Below are positions 1 through 5,768 of a DNA stretch of 13,632 nt, piece after piece (within the stretch, counting starts at the first letter, position 1; every line of letters starts with the position of its first letter). A program made the position numbers and the translations under genes. Under the pieces are notes generated by a model, which made no database searches, was not told where the DNA came from, and saw nothing but the letters and a program-made list of their open reading frames with translations. Source of the stretch: CAZILN01 sp964540005 (GTDB lineage: Bacteria > Bacteroidota > Bacteroidia > Bacteroidales > SM23-62); NCBI GenBank assembly GCA_964540005.1, contig CAZILN010000007.1, forward strand, positions 1 to 13,632. Direction: 5' to 3'.

Positions 1-389
1 AGTCCCGCTTCCCCGCTGCTCTTATGCGAAAAGCCTTCCTTTCCAAAATACCATACCAGGATCGCGACCGTATTATTCCCCTCCTCCAGGTAGTCTGAGA
101 TATCCACCTCATCATAATAGGTATCCGTCGGGGTCGGACCCCGCTTCAGCTGCCCTTCGAAAACAGCCATTCTCCCATTGATCCACATCCAGTACTTTGA
201 ATCACAGGCAATCCTGGCAACAGCCTCTGCCGGGATCCTGTCCAGGTCAACCCCGGCACGGAAGTTGATCCAGGTATTCGATTCGTTCTGGTTTTCAGCG
301 GCTGTAATCCGTTTTGCCGTCCAGTCGCCCTCGCAAAAACCGGTAAGGCATGAAGTTGCTAAAAGTAAAATGGCAATTTTTCTGTTCAT
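1..389 (-). CDS. Secreted GH78-type alpha-L-rhamnosidase, N-terminal part (cut by window edge)
   Basis: About 129 N-terminal residues are visible; the catalytic domain lies outside the window. The chosen ATG gives a short hydrophobic export signal (MNRKIAILLLATSCLTGFC). Cys14 after ATS, or Cys20, could be a lipidation site, but neither fits the lipobox well. The following beta-sandwich-like region contains WMWINGRMAVFEGQ, then RGPTPTDTYYDEVDIS, DYLEEGNNTVAILVWYFG and GFSHKSSG. These resemble the N-terminal carbohydrate-binding domain that precedes the (alpha/alpha)6 barrel in Bacteroidota alpha-L-rhamnosidases, which remove terminal rhamnose from pectic and other plant glycans outside the cytoplasm. 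It follows rpoD on the same strand after 103 bp and is probably not functionally linked to it. Another sugar-binding glycosidase family with the same N-terminal domain cannot be excluded. Confidence 0.6.
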   Translation of the reverse strand, partial: MNRKIAILLLATSCLTGFCEGDWTAKRITAAENQNESNTWINFRAGVDLDRIPAEAVARIACDSKYWMWINGRMAVFEGQLKRGPTPTDTYYDEVDISDYLEEGNNTVAILVWYFGKEGFSHKSSGEAG

Positions 390-410
390 TTCGGATTAAG
401 AATTATTCAT

Positions 411-424
411 TCGCTTTGCAGCGA
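411..424 (-). other. Small hairpin with GCAA (GNRA) loop in the leader of the rhamnosidase gene
   Basis: On the minus strand TCGCT-GCAA-AGCGA forms a perfect 5-bp stem closed by a GNRA-type tetraloop, 21 nt before the ATG of the downstream gene. An upstream GAGTT/AACTC pairing around a T-rich loop would compete with it. No U-tract follows the stem on the minus strand, so it is not a standard terminator for rpoD. A stem this short may be chance. Confidence 0.25.
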
Positions 425-492
425 GTTACAAAAAAACTCCTTCAAACAAATGATAAACTACCCATTTATGAACGCCCGGAGATCATTGAACA

Positions 493-1353
493 TTAACCCA
501 GGTAGGACTTCAGAAGTTTGCTTCGCGAGGTATGTCGCAGCCGGCGTATTGCTTTTTCCTTGATCTGCCTGACCCTTTCACGGGTGAGGCCGAATTGTTC
601 CCCGATCTCCTCGAGGGTCATTTCCTGTATGCTGATTCCGAAAAAAAGTTTGATGATATCGCGTTCACGCTCCGTCAGAGTGGCCAGGGCACGGTCAATC
701 TCCCTGATCAGCGATTCATTCAGCAGAGCCCTGTCCGCATTGGGTGAATCATTATTCGGCAGTACGTCCAGCAGGCTGTTGTCCTCACCATCCACAAAGG
801 GGGCATCCACGGAGACATGCCGTCCCGATACCCGCAGCGTGTCAGACACCTTTTCCTTGGGAAGTTCAAGCACATCTGCCAGCTCCTCGGGTGAGGGGGT
901 CCGTTCAAATTCCTGCTCAAATTTCGAAAAGGCCTTGTTGATCTTGTTCAGGGATCCGACCTGGTTCAGGGGAAGGCGCACTATCCTGGACTGCTCGGCC
1001 AGTGCCTGCAATATGGATTGCCTGATCCACCAGACGGCATACGAAATAAACTTGAAGCCCCTTGTCTCGTCAAACTTTTCGGCGGCTTTGATCAGTCCGA
1101 GGTTTCCCTCGTTGATCAGATCCGGCAGGCTGAGACCCTGGTTCTGGTATTGCTTGGCTACAGATACGACGAACCGGAGATTTGCCCTTGTGAGCTTTTC
1201 CAGTGCCGTCCTGTCACCTTTTTTAATGCGTTGTGCAAGTTCCACCTCTTCTTCAACGGTGATCAGCTCCTCTTTTCCGATCTCCTGCAAATACTTATCC
1301 AGCGACGCACTCTCCCTGTTAGTAATTGATTTTGTGATCTTTAACTGTCTCAT
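493..1353 (-). CDS. rpoD: Primary (housekeeping) RNA polymerase sigma factor, RpoD/SigA
   Basis: This 286-residue sigma-70 factor directs core RNA polymerase to housekeeping promoters. It has the short form typical of Bacteroidota primary sigma factors: region 1.1 is absent and region 1.2 starts near residue 16. Region 2 (about 50-120) includes DLINEGNLGLIKAAEKFD and the -10-melting segment GFKFISYAVWWIRQSI. Region 3 follows (about 130-180), then the 3.2 finger around SVDAPFVDGED (181-191). Region 4 (about 215-280) carries the helix-turn-helix LEEIGEQFGLTRERVRQIK. All core regions look intact. The start gives the family-typical MRQLKITKSITNRES and sits 4 nt after AGGAGG, an unusually strong ribosome-binding site for this phylum. 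The htrA-like gene lies 178 bp upstream on the same strand, so co-transcription is possible but a separate promoter is likely. Confidence 0.97.
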   Translation of the reverse strand: MRQLKITKSITNRESASLDKYLQEIGKEELITVEEEVELAQRIKKGDRTALEKLTRANLRFVVSVAKQYQNQGLSLPDLINEGNLGLIKAAEKFDETRGFKFISYAVWWIRQSILQALAEQSRIVRLPLNQVGSLNKINKAFSKFEQEFERTPSPEELADVLELPKEKVSDTLRVSGRHVSVDAPFVDGEDNSLLDVLPNNDSPNADRALLNESLIREIDRALATLTERERDIIKLFFGISIQEMTLEEIGEQFGLTRERVRQIKEKAIRRLRHTSRSKLLKSYLG

Positions 1354-1357
1354 TATA

Positions 1358-1364
1358 CCTCCTC
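1358..1364 (-). promoter_or_regulatory. Strong Shine-Dalgarno sequence of rpoD
   Basis: The minus strand reads GAGGAGGTATAATG. The 8-nt GAGGAGGT can pair with the 16S tail (ACCUCCUU), with one G:U pair, leaving 4 nt between AGGAGG and the ATG. Among the other complete genes here only the overlapping barrel gene shows a comparable motif. dapF, the S9-like hydrolase, the protease gene, gyrB and the TPR gene have A/T-rich leaders without one. The sequence fixes the rpoD start firmly. Confidence 0.85.
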
Positions 1365-1426
1365 AAAAATTTCTGCGAAATTATGCCTTTATTAATTTAG
1401 ATTCAATATTTATAACAAATATTTAA

Positions 1427-1434
1427 CAAAATTA
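1427..1434 (-). promoter_or_regulatory. Candidate Bacteroidota -7 box for rpoD
   Basis: TAATTTTG on the minus strand matches the Bacteroidota -7 consensus TAnnTTTG exactly and would give a leader of roughly 65-70 nt for rpoD. I see no convincing TTTG-type -33 element at the expected 19-21 nt upstream, so this is a weak prediction. The rest of the 178-bp gap shows no gene. Confidence 0.3.
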
Positions 1435-1531
1435 TTGTGGTATTCAGGATCCCTTCCTATTATCCGGTCGGAGTAATAATTGGGACCCCTGTCTGATAAC
1501 TCAACCTGGTAGCGTATTAATCAGAGTAAAG

Positions 1532-2965
1532 TTACAACTTGATGGCGTAATATGCAATTAATCCGTCAGGATATATTCCTTCTACATATATGCCTCCGTC
1601 TGCAGCTTTAATGATATTCTTTATATCAGCCACAGAACTGACTGGCCTGTTATTGATCTGGGTAATTACAAACCCCGCACGGATCCCCTGGGTCCTGAAC
1701 TTCCCGCTGCTGACTTTGACAACCTTTAATCCGTTCTCAATTCCCAGTTTTTTCATTTCTGCTTTGGATACCTCCTCGAAAGTAGCACCCAGCACAGATA
1801 TGGACTCATCTTTCTTTACTATCCCTGTCCCTCCATCCGGGTTGCGCAATACCACATCGAACTGCTTTTCCTTGTTATCCCTTAGCAGGGTTACACTTAT
1901 CCTGTCATTGGGGCGGTACCTGGAGACCTGGTCCTGCAGCTCAGCCGAAGAATTGACCCTTACCCCGTTAATGGTAGTAACGATGTCATTCTCTTTTATG
2001 CCCGCCTGTTTAGCTGCCCCTTCTTCCCGCACACCACGTATCAATACTCCCTGTATCTGATCAAGTTTTATTTCCTTTGCCAGTTCAGCCGTTACATCGG
2101 TTATGGTAACGCCAAGGATTGCTCTCTGCACGGCACCAAATTCTATGATATCCTTGACCACCTTCTGTACGATACTGACAGGAATAGCAAATGAATATCC
2201 GATAAATGCTCCTGTCCTGGGTGAGGCAATGGCCGAGTTGATCCCCACCAGTTCACCTTGTGTGTTGACCAGGGCCCCTCCGCTGTTACCCGGATTGACT
2301 GCTGCATCTGTTTGAATGAAGGATTCAATCGCCAGCTGGCCTTCCAGGATATTTATATTCCTGGCTTTGGCGCTTACAATCCCTGCTGTTACCGAGGAGG
2401 TCAGGTTATACGGATTACCGATGGCCAAAACCCATTCGCCCAGGCGAAGTACATCAGAACTTCCATACCTGAGAAAAGGAAGGTTGTCCTTATCTATCTT
2501 CAGGACGGCCAGATCCGTATCGGGATCCCTGCCGATTAGCTCCGCATCATAGATCTCTTTGCTGTTAAGGGTTACTTCTATCTCCTGCGATCCTTCGATC
2601 ACATGATTATTTGTTACTATATACCCGTTACTGGTTATGATCACTCCCGATCCGTAACCCAGGACCGGCTGCGAGGGTGCATTCCCGTATCCAAAGAACC
2701 AGTCATATAGTGGATTGCCGCTGCCTTCGCGCATGGCCTTGGTTTTCACATGCACAACAGCATGCACTGCCTCTTCAGCTGCCAGTGTAAAATCCGAGGG
2801 AGCTGCGCTTTCGACTGCAGATGGCAGGTTTATATATCTGGCACTGGGGGTTTCCTGTACTATAATAGTCGGTTCATTATCATCAATAACTGAATAAATT
2901 GAAACGGCTATAATGCCTCCCAGTACTGCCACCAGTGCCATCCCTAAAACTCTCTTTGCCTTCAT
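1532..2965 (-). CDS. htrA: HtrA/Deg-family periplasmic serine protease with two PDZ domains
   Basis: This 477-residue protein matches Do/HtrA proteases, which degrade or refold damaged envelope proteins. An N-terminal hydrophobic segment (about 7-27, LGMALVAVLGGIIAVSIYSV) exports it; it could be a cleaved signal or a membrane anchor. The chymotrypsin-like domain (about 60-265) has the full triad: His121 in VTNNHVIEG, Asp151 in DPDTDLAVLKI and Ser228 in NPGNSGG. PDZ1 follows at about 283-375, with ILGVTITDV and a carboxylate-binding-type core. A divergent PDZ2 (about 388-477) runs to the C-terminus, so the length and architecture resemble DegP/DegQ. The starting ATG is the first in frame and directly precedes the signal. 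It is transcribed towards rpoD and divergently from dapF. Which Deg paralogue it matches cannot be told from sequence alone. Confidence 0.95.
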   Translation of the reverse strand: MKAKRVLGMALVAVLGGIIAVSIYSVIDDNEPTIIVQETPSARYINLPSAVESAAPSDFTLAAEEAVHAVVHVKTKAMREGSGNPLYDWFFGYGNAPSQPVLGYGSGVIITSNGYIVTNNHVIEGSQEIEVTLNSKEIYDAELIGRDPDTDLAVLKIDKDNLPFLRYGSSDVLRLGEWVLAIGNPYNLTSSVTAGIVSAKARNINILEGQLAIESFIQTDAAVNPGNSGGALVNTQGELVGINSAIASPRTGAFIGYSFAIPVSIVQKVVKDIIEFGAVQRAILGVTITDVTAELAKEIKLDQIQGVLIRGVREEGAAKQAGIKENDIVTTINGVRVNSSAELQDQVSRYRPNDRISVTLLRDNKEKQFDVVLRNPDGGTGIVKKDESISVLGATFEEVSKAEMKKLGIENGLKVVKVSSGKFRTQGIRAGFVITQINNRPVSSVADIKNIIKAADGGIYVEGIYPDGLIAYYAIKL

Positions 2966-3132
2966 AATTTATTTACTCCATTAATATGTTGAACAATACA
3001 AAGCGATTTTTGCTCATATCAAAAATCATACCTTAGTCTCCGAAAACGTAAAATTACAAAATCCTAACGAGTTGGACTTTTATAATGTTACAATTACTTA
3101 CTATTTTTAACAGAATTTAACAGCTAATTAAG
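2966..3132. other. Divergent intergenic region between the HtrA-type gene and dapF
   Basis: This AT-rich 167-bp gap must hold both divergent promoters. For dapF, a TATTTTTA box (3102-3109) preceded 20 nt upstream by TTTT (3078-3081) is a weak approximation of the Bacteroidota TTTG-N19/21-TAnnTTTG promoter. No good match is visible for the protease gene. Neither start has a nearby Shine-Dalgarno sequence. Confidence 0.4.
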
Positions 3133-3915
3133 ATGTTAGTGGATTTTAGCAAATACCAGGGTACAGGAAACGATTTTATCATCATTGATGACAGGAAGGG
3201 GTTGTTATCATCTGTATCAGGACAGCAGATCAGTCAGCTATGCGACCGCCGCTTCGGTATAGGGGCTGACGGACTGGTACTCATACGTGAGCACCTGGAA
3301 CTTGATTTCCGTATGATCTATTTCAACGCAGACGGGAATGAAGGCAGTATGTGCGGAAATGCAGGCAGGTGTGCCGTGGCTTTTACTAAAAGCCTTGGTA
3401 TGATACAGGATACTGCCCGCATGGAAACTTTCGATGGCCTTCATGAGGCAAGTATCCTTCAGGATGGAACTATCAGTCTTGGTATGAAAGCAGTTACCCA
3501 GATAAATGCATCGGAGGATGGCTACCTGCTTGATACCGGTTCTCCCCACCTTGTGCTGTTCAGATCCAATATTGACCTGATCAGTGTATTTGATGAAGGA
3601 AGAAAGATCAGGTACAGCGAGCCCTTTATGCCTTCCGGTGTAAATATAAATTTTGTCGAATCCTCTGATAATGAAATATATGTCAGAACTTATGAACGGG
3701 GGGTTGAGAACGAAACCCTTTCATGCGGAACCGGAATAGTGGCATCTGCCATCTGTTCAGCTTTCAGGACAGGCACTGACAAAAATTCATTCCCTGTACG
3801 AACAAAGGGAGGGGACCTGAGCGTCCGCTTTTCCAGGAAAGGGGATACACATTTCGATGATATAAGGCTGGAAGGCCCGGCCGGTTTCGTATTTGAAGGC
3901 AAAATCAACATCTAA
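3133..3915 (+). CDS. dapF: Diaminopimelate epimerase
   Basis: DapF converts LL-diaminopimelate to meso-diaminopimelate, the lysine precursor and peptidoglycan cross-linking residue. It is a cytosolic, cofactor-independent two-cysteine racemase. The 260-residue protein has the N-terminal signature FSKYQGTGNDFIIID (5-19). It also has both catalytic cysteines: Cys74 in the first half (DGNEGSMCGNAGRC) and Cys198 in the second (ENETLSCGTGIVASA). The substrate-binding segment DTGSPHLV lies at 134-141. The length is slightly below the usual ~275 but no motif is missing. The ATG is preceded by AATTAAG, an A-rich leader of Bacteroidota type. No other lysine-pathway gene is next to it; the S9-like hydrolase 69 bp downstream has no obvious link. 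Confidence 0.97.
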   Translation: MLVDFSKYQGTGNDFIIIDDRKGLLSSVSGQQISQLCDRRFGIGADGLVLIREHLELDFRMIYFNADGNEGSMCGNAGRCAVAFTKSLGMIQDTARMETFDGLHEASILQDGTISLGMKAVTQINASEDGYLLDTGSPHLVLFRSNIDLISVFDEGRKIRYSEPFMPSGVNINFVESSDNEIYVRTYERGVENETLSCGTGIVASAICSAFRTGTDKNSFPVRTKGGDLSVRFSRKGDTHFDDIRLEGPAGFVFEGKINI

Positions 3916-3919
3916 GTAC

Positions 3920-3947
3920 ACAAGTTCCAGATTCGCAAGTTCGCAAG
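3920..3947. repeat. Short tandem repeat TTCGCAAG
   Basis: Two perfect head-to-tail copies of the octamer TTCGCAAG (3932-3939 and 3940-3947) follow a decayed copy (ACAAGTTC, 3920-3927), directly after the dapF stop. No hairpin with a T-run is formed, so it does not look like a terminator. It may be an intergenic remnant of a longer repeat array. Confidence 0.6.
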
Positions 3948-3984
3948 ATCAAAATAATTATAACTAACCAGAACCAAAGATAAA

Positions 3985-5064
3985 ATGAGAAAACACATTT
4001 ACAGCTTAACTATCCTGGTTTGCTGCGGCTTTTTTCAAATTTCTGCCCAGGATCAGGGAAATGCAGACGGAGTATCTGAGAAGATCGAACAACAATCAGA
4101 ATACCTCAGGCACCGCCTCGACCAGCTCAGCAAATCTGTGGATGACCTGCTGTGGTACCAGAAGGTCGGTGACCTGGCTCATATAGATAAGGTATATATG
4201 TATGGACCACCCCTCTGGAAAGAAGAGAATCCCACTGCCCAGGGTGCAGGTAACCCGGTAAAATTCTGGTCCTACGTGTTTGTCCCGAAAGACATCGATC
4301 CATCTCAAAAATACCCCCTGATCGTATTCCCGCACGGAGGGGTGCACAGCGACTTCAGTACTTATTACACACACATTATCAGGGAACTCATGGCTCAGCA
4401 ATATATCGTTATTGCAGCCGAATATCGTGGCAGCACCGGGTACGGAAGTTCTCATTATGAGAAAATTGATTATGGCGGACTGGAAACCGAAGATGTGGAT
4501 GCCAGCCGTGCCTATATGCTTGAGAATTGTGAGTTTGTCGATCCTGCCAGGGTAGGGATAATCGGGTGGAGCCATGGCGGGCTGATCGCATTGATGAATG
4601 TTTTTGACCATCCTGAAAACTATAAGGTTGCCTATGCAGGGGTCCCGGTAAGCGATATTATTGCCCGGATGGGTTACAAGACCCAGGAGTACCGGGACCT
4701 GTATTCAGCCGATTACCACATCGGGAAGACGGCTTACGAGGATGTTGAGGAATACCGCAGGAGATCTCCCGCCTGGCAGGCCCATAAGCTTCAGACACCT
4801 CTTCTGATCCATACCAATACCAACGATGCCGATGTGAATGTACTGGAGGTGGAACATCTTATCAAATCACTTAAGGCCGAAGGGAAAAAATTCGAATACA
4901 AGATCTACCAAGAAATACCGGGGGGACACTCCTTTAACAGGATGGATACAAAGATAGCCCGGGAGATAAGGCTGGAGATATATGATTTTCTTGATGGGTA
5001 CCTGGCACCTCCCCGGAAATTTAATACTGTTGAGGACCTTACCAGGGTATCCTATAAGTTCTAA
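3985..5064 (+). CDS. Secreted alpha/beta hydrolase of the prolyl oligopeptidase (S9)-like family
   Basis: The protein has 359 residues. A signal peptide (MRKHIYSLTILVCCGFFQISA, cleavage near AQ/DQ) predicts export. A charged, probably helical stretch (about 28-60) precedes the alpha/beta-hydrolase core. Visible core elements are the oxyanion-hole motif FPHGG (115-119), EYRGSTGYG (146-154), nucleophile elbow GWSHGG with Ser196, probable acid Asp281 in TNDADVN and His315 in GGHSF. This is the catalytic domain of S9 peptidases (dipeptidyl or acylaminoacyl peptidase type) without the beta-propeller that normally gates them, so it may be an esterase or small-peptide hydrolase. The substrate is not known. 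The start follows AAAGATAAA, A-rich with no SD. It converges on the AlkD-like gene with 13 bp between stops. Confidence 0.85.
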   Translation: MRKHIYSLTILVCCGFFQISAQDQGNADGVSEKIEQQSEYLRHRLDQLSKSVDDLLWYQKVGDLAHIDKVYMYGPPLWKEENPTAQGAGNPVKFWSYVFVPKDIDPSQKYPLIVFPHGGVHSDFSTYYTHIIRELMAQQYIVIAAEYRGSTGYGSSHYEKIDYGGLETEDVDASRAYMLENCEFVDPARVGIIGWSHGGLIALMNVFDHPENYKVAYAGVPVSDIIARMGYKTQEYRDLYSADYHIGKTAYEDVEEYRRRSPAWQAHKLQTPLLIHTNTNDADVNVLEVEHLIKSLKAEGKKFEYKIYQEIPGGHSFNRMDTKIAREIRLEIYDFLDGYLAPPRKFNTVEDLTRVSYKF

Positions 5065-5098
5065 GATTTATAAGTCCTTACGATTTACGATTTATGAC
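5065..5098. repeat. Degenerate heptamer repeat GATTTAY at the convergent gene junction
   Basis: The heptamer occurs as GATTTAT (5065-5071), GATTTAC (5082-5088) and GATTTAT (5089-5095); the last two are head to tail. It fills the gap between the two convergent stop codons and enters the AlkD-like gene, where it supplies the last codons (Asn-Arg-Lys-Ser-stop). A related direct repeat, TATAAGT, occurs at 5054-5060 and 5069-5075. No terminator hairpin is evident. Confidence 0.6.
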
Positions 5099-5758
5099 CT
5101 TGAGTGCCTCCTTCCGGCTCAGGTTTGATAACTGGTGAGAGTTTACAAATTCAATGACGGTATCCGGATTGGTTTTGGAATATTCACGCAATACCCAGCC
5201 AATGGCCTTCCGTATCCAGAAGGTTTTATTATCAGCCAGTTCAGTGATATAACTGTACAGCAGGTCCGTGTCTGTGGCCTCCTTGTACTTCAGCTGGAAC
5301 AACAGGCAGCATCTCTGCAACCAGATATTCCCTGAATCCATCCATTTGCGGGTTTGAGGGACTATCAGCTCAGGATGCCTTTTAAAGGTGGTACCGATCA
5401 GCCAGCTGGCAATGCCGTCAACCGTATCCCACCAGGACTTATTGACCACCATGTGCTCAATCAATCCGGTAAATACCTCATCATTCTTCCTGAGGTATTT
5501 ATCAAAAAGTTCCAGTCCGCAATATTGCAGCTCCCGTTCTTTCCGGGCCCAGCATTCCTTTATAATATTTTCAAAATCACTTTGCACGGGAAGACCATAA
5601 GATTTAATATGGTATTTCTGCAAGTCTCTTCGCATACTGCTCTGTATCCCATAATATTCAAACTGCCCCTTCATGTAGGCCTTCATCTTTTCTGCATAGA
5701 ATGGATTCCTATGTGTTTCAAAGGCTTCCAGCAGGGGAAGAAGATATTTGTGTGGCAT
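5078..5758 (-). CDS. AlkD-type DNA alkylation repair glycosylase
   Basis: This 226-residue, all-helical HEAT-like-repeat protein belongs to the DNA alkylation repair family, whose members excise positively charged 3-methyl- or 7-methyl-purines without flipping the base. With the start used here, the residues matching the Bacillus cereus AlkD site (Trp109, Asp113, Arg148) fall at Trp110 and Asp114 in KSWWDTVDG and Arg149 in WLQRCC. This one-residue offset over the whole protein supports both the family call and the start. The frame is open 25 codons further upstream, but that extension overlaps the 3' end of gyrB and looks non-native (rich in Ser, Thr and Pro). The chosen ATG (MPHKYLLPLLEAF) begins the first helix and lies 10 bp after the gyrB stop, so co-transcription with gyrB is likely. 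The C-terminal codons come from a heptamer repeat. Confidence 0.9.
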   Translation of the reverse strand: MPHKYLLPLLEAFETHRNPFYAEKMKAYMKGQFEYYGIQSSMRRDLQKYHIKSYGLPVQSDFENIIKECWARKERELQYCGLELFDKYLRKNDEVFTGLIEHMVVNKSWWDTVDGIASWLIGTTFKRHPELIVPQTRKWMDSGNIWLQRCCLLFQLKYKEATDTDLLYSYITELADNKTFWIRKAIGWVLREYSKTNPDTVIEFVNSHQLSNLSRKEALKVINRKS

Positions 5759-5768
5759 TAAGCGGTAA

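Noticed and set aside
518..1426. 302-codon open frame on the plus strand running antisense through all of rpoD
   Set aside because: Its translation is low-complexity (rich in Ser and Arg) with no domain. It mirrors the codon pattern of rpoD, which is unmistakable on the other strand.
1480..1531. tRNA-like string CTCAACCTGGTAGCG downstream of the protease gene
   Set aside because: It resembles a D-arm only superficially; no acceptor stem, anticodon arm or T-arm can be folded around it.
3911..3984. Possible terminator after dapF
   Set aside because: The TTCGCAAG repeats do not form a GC-rich hairpin and no T-run follows.
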